Made by a program: the position numbers and the translations under genes. The notes beneath the pieces were generated by a model. The model did not search any database, was not told where the DNA came from, and saw only the letters and a program-made list of their open reading frames with translations. Shown here piece by piece: positions 9,155 to 18,822 of a DNA stretch of 64,000 bases; positions within the stretch are counted from its first letter, which is position 1; each line of letters opens with the position of its first letter. This stretch comes from an uncultured Verrucomicrobiae bacterium (GTDB taxonomy: Bacteria > Verrucomicrobiota > Verrucomicrobiia > Limisphaerales > AAA164-E04). Location: positions 4,246,518 through 4,310,517 of the forward strand of contig OX638380.1 of NCBI GenBank assembly GCA_951813855.1, given 5' to 3'.

Positions 9155-10641
9155 TGGAAAGACTGGAACTCGATTTTGTGGCCGAAGCGACCGGAGGCGT
9201 ACTGAAGGACGCCGGCGCCGGGATCACGGTGGAAGGGGTCGGCATCGATTCGCGCGAGATCGGGCGGGGCGAACTGTTTTTCGCGATCGTCGGGGAGCGG
9301 TTCGACGCCCATGAATTTCTCGATCAAGTGATCGAGCGGCAGGCCGGAGCCTGCGTCGTGGAGGCGTCCCGGCTCAAAAAACCGCTGGAAGGTTATCCGC
9401 ATGTCCTGGTGGACGATACGCAAACCGCTCTGCAACGGTTGGCCAGCCGATACCGGCTTCGCTACGACCCGGCAGTCATCGCCGTGACCGGTTCCAACGG
9501 CAAGACTTCCACCAAGGCTTACCTCAACACCTTGCTCTCCCAGCGGCTGAACACTTGCTACAGTCCGCGGAGTTTCAACAATCATATCGGCGTGCCGCTT
9601 TCCCTGCTGCAAATCGAAGGGCGGACGGAAGCCGCGGTCTTCGAGGCCGGCACCAATCATCCCGGCGAGATCGAACAGTTAGTGAACCTGATCAAGCCCG
9701 GGATCGGCGTCTTGACGTTCGTTGGCCGGAGTCATCTCGAATTCTTCGGTTCGGTGGAAGCCGTGGCCGACGAAAAGGCGGCGTTGGCCGCTGGGTTGCC
9801 GGCGAACGGCGTGCTGTTCGTCAACGGCGACTTGCCCGTGCTGGACCGGATCTTGGCTCGTACGAATTGCCGAGCGGTGAAGGTCGGTTTCGGGCCGGAT
9901 AACGACTGGCGTATCGGGAACTGGAGTCTGGACCGCGAGGGCACCGCCTTCGACATGGCGTCGCCGCGTTACGAAGGGACGCGGCGCTACCGCTTGCCCG
10001 TGCTGGGGAGCCACCATTTGATCAACGTCGGATTGGCGGCGGCAGTCGGGGCGGAATTGGGACTCGGCGAAGCGGAATTGATCGCGGGGGTCGCGAACTG
10101 CGGCGCCGAGAAATTGCGCATGGAGTGGGGGCAATACGGCGGCGTTGCCGTGATCGCCGATTGTTACAACGCCAATGCGGACTCGACGGTCGCGGCGTTG
10201 AAAACCTTGCGGGCTTACCCCGTGCCGGGCGAACGCTATTGCGTGTTAGGCGATATGGGCGAGTTAGGCGAGTTCAGCGCTCAGGCCCACGAGGAGGTCG
10301 GCAGGACCGCGGCCGAGAGCGGCCTCGATCATTTGATCGGGATCGGCCGCTGGGCCGGACAGCTGAAGCGGTCGGCCCAGGAAGGCGGGATCGGCACCGC
10401 TCGAGTCTGCGAGGATTGGTCGGAGGCGGGGCATATTCTGGCCGCTCGGCTCCAACCGGGAGACGCCGTGTTGGTCAAAGCCTCCCGTTCCGCGAGGTTG
10501 GACCGGTTGGTCGATTTTCTGAGGAACGCCTTGCAGGGAAACGAGCGGGAAAAAACCGATTCTTCTGCCGCGGAAACCGAGGCGGTTTCAACCCTTACCG
10601 AAAACGTTTCGCCCGGGGCCGGCAAAGGAGTGTTGACCTGA
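9154..10641 (+). CDS. murF: UDP-MurNAc-tripeptide:D-Ala-D-Ala ligase MurF
   Basis: 495 aa from ATG 9154, where TGATG joins it to murE. The open frame extends further upstream, but MERLELDFVAEATGG is the expected MurF N-terminus. ATP loop VTGSNGKTSTKAYLN with Lys near 117, then FNNHIGVPLSLL and VFEAGTNHPGEIEQL, typical of MurF. It adds D-Ala-D-Ala (made by Ddl downstream) to complete the UDP-MurNAc-pentapeptide. The last about 30 residues are a Ser/Thr/Glu-rich tail. Confidence 0.95.
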   Translation: MERLELDFVAEATGGVLKDAGAGITVEGVGIDSREIGRGELFFAIVGERFDAHEFLDQVIERQAGACVVEASRLKKPLEGYPHVLVDDTQTALQRLASRYRLRYDPAVIAVTGSNGKTSTKAYLNTLLSQRLNTCYSPRSFNNHIGVPLSLLQIEGRTEAAVFEAGTNHPGEIEQLVNLIKPGIGVLTFVGRSHLEFFGSVEAVADEKAALAAGLPANGVLFVNGDLPVLDRILARTNCRAVKVGFGPDNDWRIGNWSLDREGTAFDMASPRYEGTRRYRLPVLGSHHLINVGLAAAVGAELGLGEAELIAGVANCGAEKLRMEWGQYGGVAVIADCYNANADSTVAALKTLRAYPVPGERYCVLGDMGELGEFSAQAHEEVGRTAAESGLDHLIGIGRWAGQLKRSAQEGGIGTARVCEDWSEAGHILAARLQPGDAVLVKASRSARLDRLVDFLRNALQGNEREKTDSSAAETEAVSTLTENVSPGAGKGVLT

Positions 10642-10661
10642 TCCCGTAACCGAACCGCATC

Positions 10662-11807
10662 GTGCTTTATTACCTCCATCTGTATATTCTGGAATACTCC
10701 GAGGGGACGGCCTTGGAGGGGGTGCTGTCGGGATTCCGGGTGTTCCAGTATATCACGGTGCGGAGTATCGGCGCGGCGTTCACGGCTCTTGCGCTTTCCT
10801 GGCTGATGGCCCCCTTCGTGATCGAGTGGCTCCGGGATCTCAAGTTCCGGCAGCACTACGTCGACAAGGCCGAGGCGGCCGGGGGGATGGTTCGAGTCGT
10901 CGACAAAAAGGGCACGCCGACCATGGGCGGGGTTCTGATCGTGCTGTCGATGGATATCTCGGCCTTGTTTTGGGCCCAGTGGAACACTTTCGTCTTGCTG
11001 ACGGTCCTTTCGTTGGTGGTCTTGTCGGCTTTGGGCTTTTACGACGATTACCTGAAAGTCACCCTGCAGGACAATCAGGGGGCCAAATCCAAAGTGAAGC
11101 TTTGGGTGCAGTTGTCCCTGGGCGCTGTCGTCGGCGTTTACCTGTGGATGCTCCCCGAAACCAAGGCCTTGGTTTCGGATATTCAGGTGCCGTTTTTCAA
11201 GTATCCGGTATTGGAAAGCGTCGTGTGGTTGGGCATCCCGATCGTCGTCCTGACGATCGTCGGCAGTTCGAACGCGGTCAACCTGACCGACGGTTTGGAC
11301 GGCCTGGCGATCGGGTGCACAATTATCGTCACCGGAGTGTTCCTGATTTTGACGTATGTCGCTGGCCACGCTGAATTTGCGGCCTATTTGCAGGTGCCGT
11401 ACGTCCCGGGTGCCGGAGAACTAACCGTATTTTGTTCGGCAATGTTGGGAGCGAGCGTCGGGTTTTTGTGGTATAATTGTCATCCGGCGCAAATGTTTAT
11501 GGGGGACACTGGCTCCTTGGCGCTGGGGGGAGCCTTAGGAATTATGGCAGTTTTGATTCATCAACCGTTTCTGTTGTTTATCGCCGGTGGAGTCTTCGTG
11601 ATCGAGGCGCTTTCGGTCATCCTGCAGGTCGGCTGGTACAAATACCATATGAAGCGGTTCGGGGTGGACCGTCGCCTGTTCAAGCGGGCTCCGCTGCACC
11701 ACCACTTCGAGAAGATCGGCTGGCACGAATCCAAGGTGGTGGTCCGATTCTACATCATCTGCGGCCTGTGCGCCGGTTTGGCCTTGTTGACCCTGAAGTT
11801 GCGGTAA
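10662..11807 (+). CDS. mraY: phospho-MurNAc-pentapeptide translocase MraY
   Basis: 381 aa, GTG start at 10662 giving the standard MLYYLHLYILEYSEG opening. Multi-spanning membrane enzyme that transfers phospho-MurNAc-pentapeptide to undecaprenyl phosphate (lipid I). Visible motifs: KKGTPTMGG near residue 85, FYDDYLKV near 128, NAVNLTDGLDGLA near 205, the GDTGSLALGG loop near 285, and APLHHHFEKIGWHE near the end. These include the Asp residues of the active site. 20 nt after murF and 3 nt before murD. Confidence 0.97.
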   Translation: MLYYLHLYILEYSEGTALEGVLSGFRVFQYITVRSIGAAFTALALSWLMAPFVIEWLRDLKFRQHYVDKAEAAGGMVRVVDKKGTPTMGGVLIVLSMDISALFWAQWNTFVLLTVLSLVVLSALGFYDDYLKVTLQDNQGAKSKVKLWVQLSLGAVVGVYLWMLPETKALVSDIQVPFFKYPVLESVVWLGIPIVVLTIVGSSNAVNLTDGLDGLAIGCTIIVTGVFLILTYVAGHAEFAAYLQVPYVPGAGELTVFCSAMLGASVGFLWYNCHPAQMFMGDTGSLALGGALGIMAVLIHQPFLLFIAGGVFVIEALSVILQVGWYKYHMKRFGVDRRLFKRAPLHHHFEKIGWHESKVVVRFYIICGLCAGLALLTLKLR

Positions 11808-11810
11808 GGA

Positions 11811-13298
11811 ATGAAGAGCGTCAGCGAAAACCTTTACGGAAAAGTCCAGCGGGTCATGGTGATCGGAGCTGGAGTCAGCGGCCGGGCCGCGGCGCGCTTG
11901 TTGCTCAGGGAAGGCGCCCAGGTCTGCATGGCCGACGACGAACCGTTCGATACGCGCGATCCGGATAACCAGGCTTTGCAAGCCTTGGGCGTCGAACTCG
12001 GTTCGGTCAATTTGGATTTGGTCAATCGCGATTGGGACCTGGCGGTGATCAGTCCCGGAGTGGGGCGGGACTCGACCCTGGTGCGCCATCTGGAAAGCCG
12101 GAACGTGCCGATCATCGGGGAGATCGAGTTGGCTTGGCAATGTTCGGATTATTCCTTGGTCGCCGTGACCGGCACCAACGGCAAGACGACGACGGTTCGC
12201 CTGACGGAGAGCGTTCTCGGGCGGCAGGGGGAGAAGACGCTCGGCGCCGGCAATATCGGCCTGCCGTTTTCTTCGGTCGTCCTGGAGCGGCAGCCCCTGG
12301 ATCACCTGGTGCTGGAACTGAGCTCGTTTCAGTTAGAACGGAGCGTCCGGTTCCGGCCCGCGGTCGCCGTGTTGTTGAATCTGTCCCCCGATCATCTGGA
12401 CCGCCATCAGACCTACGAAGCGTACTGTTTGGCCAAGGCGAAATTATTCGAGCGGCAGCAGGAGGGCGATCGAGCCGTGATCCAATGGGAAGCCAAGGAA
12501 ACTCTGGAACGGTTAGGTGTCCGGTTCCGGCCCGATACGTTGACGTTCAGTTCTCAAAACGCCCAAGCCGATTTGTTCTTCGAGCGGGGCGAAGTGGTTA
12601 CCGAGTTGTGGAACGAACGGCGGTTCGTTTTGCCGTCTCAATTAGTCGGGGTGCATAACGCCGAAAACATGATGGCGGCGCTTCTAATCGGGTACGTGCT
12701 CGGCAAGCGGTTGCCGACCATGTTGGAGTCTTTGGAACGGTTTCGCGGCGAAGCGCACCGCATGGAAGTGCTGCCCTCGAAGCAGGACGTCGTGTTGATT
12801 AATGATTCCAAATCGACCAATCCGGATTCGCTGCGCGCGGCGTTGGCCGCCGCCAAGGAATTGGGGGCGCCGGGCGGCCGGTTGTGGTTGATCGCCGGCG
12901 GCGTCAGCAAGCGGTTGTCGTTCTGGGATCTGGCGTTGGTGATTTCCGCCAACGTCGAGAAAGTCTTTTTATTCGGGCGGGACCGCCGGGAGATCGCCGC
13001 GGCCTTGGGCGGATTTGGGGAACCGTCGTTGTACCGCAATTTGGACGCGGCGGCGCATCACGCCTTGCAGTGCGCCCGGCCGGGAGACGTCGTGTTGTTT
13101 TCTCCCGGGTGCGCGAGTTTCGATCAGTTTTCCGGCTACGTCGAGCGAGGGGAGCGGTTCCGTTCGCTGGTAGCCGATTGGCAGGCGCAATCCGCCGCCG
13201 GTTCCCGGCGACGATTATCCCGGCGATCGCATGCCGTCCGGAACCAGTCGTTGCCGGCGGCGCGGTCGGCGACAATGCGGAGTTCGTTCGTTCACTAA
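11811..13298 (+). CDS. murD: UDP-MurNAc-L-Ala:D-Glu ligase MurD
   Basis: 495 aa; MurD is usually 440-460 aa. N-terminal Rossmann-like UDP domain (VMVIGAGVSGRAAARLLL), ATP loop VTGTNGKTTTVRLTE with Lys near residue 125, LNLSPDHLDRHQ near 190, and NDSKSTNPDSLRAAL near 325. VLFSPGCASFDQFSGYVERG near 425 is the standard end of the family. About 45 further residues form a basic Ser/Arg-rich tail without known function. TAAGGA ribosome-binding site just before the ATG. Confidence 0.95.
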   Translation: MKSVSENLYGKVQRVMVIGAGVSGRAAARLLLREGAQVCMADDEPFDTRDPDNQALQALGVELGSVNLDLVNRDWDLAVISPGVGRDSTLVRHLESRNVPIIGEIELAWQCSDYSLVAVTGTNGKTTTVRLTESVLGRQGEKTLGAGNIGLPFSSVVLERQPLDHLVLELSSFQLERSVRFRPAVAVLLNLSPDHLDRHQTYEAYCLAKAKLFERQQEGDRAVIQWEAKETLERLGVRFRPDTLTFSSQNAQADLFFERGEVVTELWNERRFVLPSQLVGVHNAENMMAALLIGYVLGKRLPTMLESLERFRGEAHRMEVLPSKQDVVLINDSKSTNPDSLRAALAAAKELGAPGGRLWLIAGGVSKRLSFWDLALVISANVEKVFLFGRDRREIAAALGGFGEPSLYRNLDAAAHHALQCARPGDVVLFSPGCASFDQFSGYVERGERFRSLVADWQAQSAAGSRRRLSRRSHAVRNQSLPAARSATMRSSFVH

Positions 13299-13331
13299 AA
13301 ATCGGTCAACTAAATCCCATCAGGAAGCACT

Positions 13332-14159
13332 ATGAGTCAGTCGAATTCAATGATACCTCCGGGAGCGAGTGAGGCTAGCCTCAAGCGGCGCAAGACCAAA
13401 GTCATCTTGACGGTCTGCGTGATCGTGGCGATCCACGTGATCCCCATCAGCAGCTTGATTCTCGTGCAGGGCTGCAGCAGTTCCGACAAGGTGCTCACCG
13501 AGCAGGGCGCCGACGGGGATCCTACCATGGCTAACGCCGAGAACGTTTATCTCGCCCCGGGCGAGGGCGTCGACAATCCGGCCGAGGAACCGGCCGAGGG
13601 TTTCGTCATGGCGCGTCCCGAGGATGTCGAGGAGCCGAATCCCGCCGAGCCGGAGGCCGGCGAGACGAACGTGACCGAAGTGGCCAACAACGCTTCGAAT
13701 CCCCCGGCGCCGGCCGCTCCGGAGGCGCCCGCCGAAGCGCAGCCTTCCAATGGCGAGCCGGAATCTTCCGAAATTCGCGTCGTGCATACGATCCGGCCGA
13801 GCGACCGGATCTACACTTTGGCCCGGCAATACAATTCCACGGTGGAGGCGATCGTCGCCGCCAATCCCGGACTGGATCCTCACAAGATCCGGTTGGGACA
13901 GCAGATCGTCATTCCCGGCAAGAGCAACGCGGGGGCGAATCCGGCGCCGGTGATCGTGGACGATTCCAATCCGCCGGCTCCGGCGTCGAGTTCCGGCCAG
14001 GAATACGTGATTCAGCGCGGCGATACCCTGATCGGCATCGCGCGCCGTAACGGGATCACGTTGCGGGCCTTGCGCGAAGCCAACCAGCTGCGTTCGGACC
14101 GGATCATCGTCGGGCGCAAACTGACTATCCCGGTAAAGGACCTGACCTCGGCACAATAA
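13332..14159 (+). CDS. membrane-anchored protein with two LysM domains
   Basis: 275 aa. Basic N-terminus, then a hydrophobic segment (about 22-48) followed by GCSSS. This may be a signal anchor or a lipoprotein signal, although the cysteine lies unusually far in. Residues 50-145 are an acidic Pro/Ala/Glu-rich linker. Two LysM peptidoglycan-binding modules follow, the first from about 150 (HTIRPSDRIYTLARQYN), the second from about 220 (YVIQRGDTLIGIARRNG) to the C-terminus. No catalytic domain. Placed between murD and ftsW in the cluster, it probably tethers a division or wall-synthesis component to peptidoglycan. Confidence 0.85.
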   Translation: MSQSNSMIPPGASEASLKRRKTKVILTVCVIVAIHVIPISSLILVQGCSSSDKVLTEQGADGDPTMANAENVYLAPGEGVDNPAEEPAEGFVMARPEDVEEPNPAEPEAGETNVTEVANNASNPPAPAAPEAPAEAQPSNGEPESSEIRVVHTIRPSDRIYTLARQYNSTVEAIVAANPGLDPHKIRLGQQIVIPGKSNAGANPAPVIVDDSNPPAPASSSGQEYVIQRGDTLIGIARRNGITLRALREANQLRSDRIIVGRKLTIPVKDLTSAQ

Positions 14160-14189
14160 GGTAGCTGCCGTCCTGTCTTATTACTGGCA

Positions 14190-15308
14190 ATGCGTGTCGC
14201 TACCCTATATCTGCTGATCTCCGTAGCCGGATTGCTCACTTTCGGCATGGTGATGCTCTACAGCGCGGTACTTCATGCCAGTGGCCAGAACTTTATCTTC
14301 AAGCAGATCTGCTGGGTCACCTTGGGGGTGGGTTTGGGCTTCGTCGTTTCGCGCCTGGATTACCGTTGGCTTCAGCGTTGGTGCTGGCCGCTGTTGGGCT
14401 TCGCGACCCTGCTGCTGATCTTGGTGCTGCATCCGGATATCGGCAAGAAACTCAACGGAGCGCGAAGATGGTTCGCCTTCGGAGGCGTCAGCTTCCAACC
14501 GTCGGAATTGGCGAAAATCGCGCTGATCGTGTTCGTGGCCTGGTATGGGGAAAGATATCGCCGTTACATGCCGACGTTCTGGCGGGGACTGTGCGTACCG
14601 GGAATGGTACTGGCCGGCGTTCTGGGATTGATCTTCGTCGAACCCGACCGCGGGACGACGGTGCTGATGGGCGCCGTGACCGTGGGCATGTTGCTGGTGG
14701 CCGGTGTCCGGTGGGTCATGATCTTGCCTCCCTTGTTAGGCGCCGGTTCGTTATTGGTGGTCTCGCTGATCTTGGATCCGGTGCGCAGCCTGCGGTTGAA
14801 AGCGTGGTTCAACCCGGAAGCGATGAAGGACGGCGTCGGCTATCAAAGCTACAAATCCTTGCTGGCTTTGGGCTCCGGCGGCTTGGACGGCATGGGCTTG
14901 GGCAACGGACTGCAGAAATACGGTTATTTACCGCTGCATCAGACCGATTTCATCTTTTCGGTGATCGGCGAGGAGTTGGGATTGCTGGGCACCATGGGCG
15001 TCGTGTTGATCTTCGTCACCCTGATTTTATCCGGGATGTTCATCGCCCTGCGGGCCAAGGATACCTTCGGCTTTTTGCTGGCGACAGGCATCACCTTTTT
15101 GATCGGCCTGCAGGCGTTCATCAATATCGGCGTCGTGACCAATACCTTGCCCAACAAGGGACTCGCGTTACCGTTCATCAGTTACGGCGGGTCGAGTCTA
15201 GTGATCATGTTGATCGCGGTCGGTTTGCTGGTCAGCGTCGCCCGTTACGGCAAAACCGACCCGTTGAAAGAACCCGTTAATGTAGAACCCGAACCAGTTC
15301 CCGTATGA
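14190..15308 (+). CDS. ftsW: septal peptidoglycan glycosyltransferase FtsW
   Basis: 372 aa, ten-segment SEDS protein. Conserved SEDS blocks: GARRWFAFGGVSFQPSELAK near residue 90, VEPDRGTTVLMG near 150 (containing the family's key Asp region), YQSYKSLLALGSGGLDGMGL near 215, LPLHQTDFIFSVIGEELG near 250, and a PFISYGGSSL motif near 330. It polymerises lipid II at the septum together with FtsI. It ends in ATGA overlap with murG. Confidence 0.95.
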   Translation: MRVATLYLLISVAGLLTFGMVMLYSAVLHASGQNFIFKQICWVTLGVGLGFVVSRLDYRWLQRWCWPLLGFATLLLILVLHPDIGKKLNGARRWFAFGGVSFQPSELAKIALIVFVAWYGERYRRYMPTFWRGLCVPGMVLAGVLGLIFVEPDRGTTVLMGAVTVGMLLVAGVRWVMILPPLLGAGSLLVVSLILDPVRSLRLKAWFNPEAMKDGVGYQSYKSLLALGSGGLDGMGLGNGLQKYGYLPLHQTDFIFSVIGEELGLLGTMGVVLIFVTLILSGMFIALRAKDTFGFLLATGITFLIGLQAFINIGVVTNTLPNKGLALPFISYGGSSLVIMLIAVGLLVSVARYGKTDPLKEPVNVEPEPVPV

Positions 15309-16477
15309 TCGAGTCGTTAAATGAGAATCGCAGCAAGGTGGCGATCGCTTGCGGCGGCACCGGCGGACATTTCTTCCCGGGAGTCGCGGTCGCCGAAGCG
15401 TTGCGCTGCCAAGGCCATCAAGTGATGTTGCTGGCTTCGCGCAAGGGGATCGACCAAAAGGCGGCCGAGGCCGTTCCGGACGCCACCGTGCGCTTCCTTC
15501 CGGCGGTCGGGCTGGCTTCCGGCCGATCCTTGGCCTTCGCTTGGGGGTTGTTCAAATCGCTGGCGCTTTGCCTGATCTGGTTCATTCGCTGGAAGCCCGA
15601 CGCCGTGCTGATCATGGGAGGATTTACCGGCGTGGCGCCGGCGTTGGTTGGCCGCTTTCTCGGCAAGCGGGTCTGGCTGCACGAATCCAATTCCGTTCCC
15701 GGACGGGCCAATCGTTTTTTGGCCAAATGCGCCTCCGGCGTCTTCGTCGGGTTCGAATCGGCGGCAGCCCGTTTTTCCCATCCGCAAGTGATCGCGAGCG
15801 GTACTCCCGTGCGCCAGAAATTCGGGGAAAAGCTGGCTCCGGGGACCTATCTGGACTGGGGATTGCTTCCCGGGAAGCCGGTGTTATTGGTCATGGGCGG
15901 CAGCCAGGGCGCCACGGTGCTGAACGAGCTGATGGCGGATGCGGCGCCCCAGCTGGTGAAACGGCACCCGGAACTACAGATCATCCATCTTACCGGCCCT
16001 AACGGCTGCGATACCACGCAGGCGCTCTATCGGCAATTGGGCGTTCGGCACCGGGTAATGGAGTTTTGCGCCGACACGACCGATCTGCTTCGCCTGGCGA
16101 CGGTCGTGCTGTCGCGCTCCGGCGCTTCGAGTCTGGCCGAGTATGCGGCCGTAGGCTTGCCGGCACTCTTGATTCCTTATCCCAACGCAGTGGACGACCA
16201 CCAAAAATTAAACGCCGAACTTTTTTGCGGCGCCGGCGCCGCTTATTGGTTGGACCAGCGGAAACTGCGCACCTTAGAGGTCGTCACGATTCTCGACCGG
16301 TTGCTGGGCGACAGGTCCGAACGCCATCGGATGAAACGCGCTTTGGAAGGGTGGGACGTCGCCGGCGCGGCCTCCCGCATCGTTCACGACATGCTCGGTT
16401 CTACGAACGCCGAGCGATTCGACTCGAGTCTCGAACAGAATCCCAAGCGGGAAGTCGGCACCTTCGCGATCAAATGA
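15305..16477 (+). CDS. murG: UDP-GlcNAc:lipid I GlcNAc transferase MurG
   Basis: 390 aa GT28 enzyme that converts lipid I to lipid II at the inner membrane face. N-terminal G-loop IACGGTGGHFFPGVAVAEAL near residue 14, LHESNSVPGRANRFL near 128, the second G-loop LVMGGSQGATVLNE near 197, and SRSGASSLAEYAAVGLPALL near 268. Overlaps ftsW and murC-murB by 4 nt on each side, implying tight translational coupling. Confidence 0.96.
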   Translation: MIESLNENRSKVAIACGGTGGHFFPGVAVAEALRCQGHQVMLLASRKGIDQKAAEAVPDATVRFLPAVGLASGRSLAFAWGLFKSLALCLIWFIRWKPDAVLIMGGFTGVAPALVGRFLGKRVWLHESNSVPGRANRFLAKCASGVFVGFESAAARFSHPQVIASGTPVRQKFGEKLAPGTYLDWGLLPGKPVLLVMGGSQGATVLNELMADAAPQLVKRHPELQIIHLTGPNGCDTTQALYRQLGVRHRVMEFCADTTDLLRLATVVLSRSGASSLAEYAAVGLPALLIPYPNAVDDHQKLNAELFCGAGAAYWLDQRKLRTLEVVTILDRLLGDRSERHRMKRALEGWDVAGAASRIVHDMLGSTNAERFDSSLEQNPKREVGTFAIK

Positions 16478-18822
16478 AACCGGAAGAACTTCAACGTTGG
16501 TATTTGCAATCCCGGCCCGGGACCCCCGTGTATTTGGTGGGCATTTCCGGTTGCGGCATGTCGGGCTTGGGCCATTTGTTGCTGGACCGGGGCTTTCAAG
16601 TCGCGGGTTCGGACAAGAACTGGAACAAGTATTCGAAGTCCCTGACCGACCGCAAGGCGATCATTCATCGGGAACACGACGCCGATAACCTGATGAAATA
16701 CCGGCCGGAGCTGGTGATCTATTCTTCGGCGATTCCTCGCGACAATCCGGAAATGGTGGCGGTGAGGCGCCTGGGCATTCCGATCGTGAGGCGGTCCGCT
16801 TTTCTGGCCGTATTGATTTCCTTGCAGCGGTCGGTGTGCGTCGCCGGCATGCACGGCAAGACGACCAGCGCCGCCATGCTTTCCTTCGCGTTGCGTGAAC
16901 TCGGCGCTCCCGTCAGTTATGCTGTCGGGGGAGAGACGCCGCAACTTCCGGCCCAGGCGGCTTGGCAGGAGGCCAAGGGTTCGTCTCCCGAGGAACAGCC
17001 TTGGTTCGTGGCCGAAATCGACGAAAGCGACGGCGGCTTGCGCGAATACTATCCTCACGACATGCTGCTGCTTAACATCGACGACGAGCATCTGGATTAC
17101 TTCGTCAGCGTGGACCGGATCCGTTCGGAGTTCGAACTGTTGATCGAACGGACGGCCGGGCATTGCGTGTATTGTTCGGATACCGACGAGTTGCGGGAAA
17201 TGTTTTCCGGCCAGTCTAGCGCCGTTTCCTACGGCTTTCATCCGTCCTCGGATTACCGCATCGAGTTAAAACCCTTCGACTACGAACAGCCGGCCATCGA
17301 GCGATTCGGACTGTGGCATCAAGGCCGGTTGATCAGCGGCTTCACCTTGCAACTGGCAGGCCGGGCCAACGTCTCGAACGCCGCCGGAGCGATCGTTTGG
17401 CTGCTGCATCAGGACTACAGTCCCCGGCAAATCGCCGACGCCCTGGCACGATTCAAGGGAGTGCGGCGCCGGCAGGATTTGCTCTTTTCCGATTCGCGGT
17501 TCCGGGTGATCGACGATTACGCCCATCATCCGACCGAAATCCGGGAAACGATCCGGGCGATTCGCCGCCGGGCGCCCAAGCGGTTGGTGGTGGCTTTTCA
17601 GCCGCACCGTTACACCCGCACCGAACGGTTGATGAAGCAATTCGTCGAATGTTTCGACGACGCGGATCAGGTTTGGCTGACCGAGATCTATTCCGCCAAC
17701 GAAAAACCGATCCCCGGCGTCTCCGGAGCGGCTCTGGTGGACTCCATGACCAAAAGCGGGCGGTCGGTGAATTACGAACCTTCCTTGGACCGCTTGCGGC
17801 AACGCATCTTCGAAGACCTGCGGACAGGCGACATCATCCTCTTTTTCGGAGCGGGCGAAATCACGCGCGTCGGTCATCAACTGGTCAAGTCCCTGCAGTC
17901 CAAGCGGCCGAGCGTTTCCGAGCGGTTCGTCGCCAAGTTGAAACAGGAATTGCACGAAGACAGCCTGATCAAGCTGAACGAGCCGTTAGCCAAGCGGACC
18001 ACCTTGCGGGTGGGCGGCGCCGCGGAAATTCTGGTGGAACCGGTTTCGGTCGAGGATCTGGCCTTGGCTCTGCGGTTGGCCGGCGAAAACGAGATTCCGG
18101 TCTTCGTCCTGGGGCGCGGCTCCAACTTGCTCATCCACGACAACGGCATTCAGGGCATCGTGCTGTCGCTGGCGCAACCCGCCTTTTCCAAAGTCGAAAT
18201 CCGGGGGGAACGGATCGTGTGCGGAGCGGGGGCCCGGTTGAAGGCTATCGCCTCTTCGGCGCGGCGGACCGGCCTGACGGGACTGGAATTTTTGGAAGGG
18301 ATCCCCGGCACCTTGGGAGGCGCCTTGCGGATGAACGCCGGCGCCATGGGCGCCTGGATGTTCGACGTGGTCGAAAACGTCCGGTTCCTGGATTTCAGCG
18401 GTCAATTTCACGAACGGGCTTCGGACGAACTGTACGTCGAGTACCGGGGATGTCCGCTCTTTCGCGACCATTTGGCGGTCGAAGCGGTGTTGCGGGGCCA
18501 GGCTTCCAGCGTGGAAGAAGTGGGCGAGCGCATGAAGCGTTACAGCGCCAAGCGTTGGGAATCTCAGCCGGCGGCCGCCAGCGCCGGTTGCATCTTCAAG
18601 AATCCCGACTCCATCCCTGCGGGCAAATTGATTGACGAACTGGGTTTGAAAGGGACGCGGGTCGGGGGAGCCACGGTCTCGGACGTGCACGGTAATTTCA
18701 TCGTGAACGACGGCACCGCGACCGCCGAGGACGTGTTGAATTTGATCGAATTGCTCAAGAAGCGGGCCCAACAGGCCCGCGGGATCGATCTAAAAACCGA
18801 AATTCAAATTATCGGAAGATGA
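16474..18822 (+). CDS. MurC-MurB fusion (UDP-MurNAc-L-Ala ligase / UDP-GlcNAc-enolpyruvate reductase)
   Basis: 782 aa from ATG 16474 (ATGA with murG); the frame is open upstream but that belongs to murG in another register. Residues 1 to about 470 are MurC: VYLVGISGCGMSGLGHLLL, ATP loop GMHGKTTSA with Lys near 129, VAEIDESDGGL, and IDDYAHHPTEI. Residues about 485-782 are MurB: FVLGRGSNLLIHD near 550, FLEGIPGTLGGALRMNAGAM near 607 and the end block with GGATVSDVHGNFIVN. MurB makes UDP-MurNAc and MurC adds L-Ala, so the fusion joins consecutive steps in reverse order. The MurB active-site serine position reads Cys706 (SAGCIFKNP). Confidence 0.93.
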   Translation: MKPEELQRWYLQSRPGTPVYLVGISGCGMSGLGHLLLDRGFQVAGSDKNWNKYSKSLTDRKAIIHREHDADNLMKYRPELVIYSSAIPRDNPEMVAVRRLGIPIVRRSAFLAVLISLQRSVCVAGMHGKTTSAAMLSFALRELGAPVSYAVGGETPQLPAQAAWQEAKGSSPEEQPWFVAEIDESDGGLREYYPHDMLLLNIDDEHLDYFVSVDRIRSEFELLIERTAGHCVYCSDTDELREMFSGQSSAVSYGFHPSSDYRIELKPFDYEQPAIERFGLWHQGRLISGFTLQLAGRANVSNAAGAIVWLLHQDYSPRQIADALARFKGVRRRQDLLFSDSRFRVIDDYAHHPTEIRETIRAIRRRAPKRLVVAFQPHRYTRTERLMKQFVECFDDADQVWLTEIYSANEKPIPGVSGAALVDSMTKSGRSVNYEPSLDRLRQRIFEDLRTGDIILFFGAGEITRVGHQLVKSLQSKRPSVSERFVAKLKQELHEDSLIKLNEPLAKRTTLRVGGAAEILVEPVSVEDLALALRLAGENEIPVFVLGRGSNLLIHDNGIQGIVLSLAQPAFSKVEIRGERIVCGAGARLKAIASSARRTGLTGLEFLEGIPGTLGGALRMNAGAMGAWMFDVVENVRFLDFSGQFHERASDELYVEYRGCPLFRDHLAVEAVLRGQASSVEEVGERMKRYSAKRWESQPAAASAGCIFKNPDSIPAGKLIDELGLKGTRVGGATVSDVHGNFIVNDGTATAEDVLNLIELLKKRAQQARGIDLKTEIQIIGR

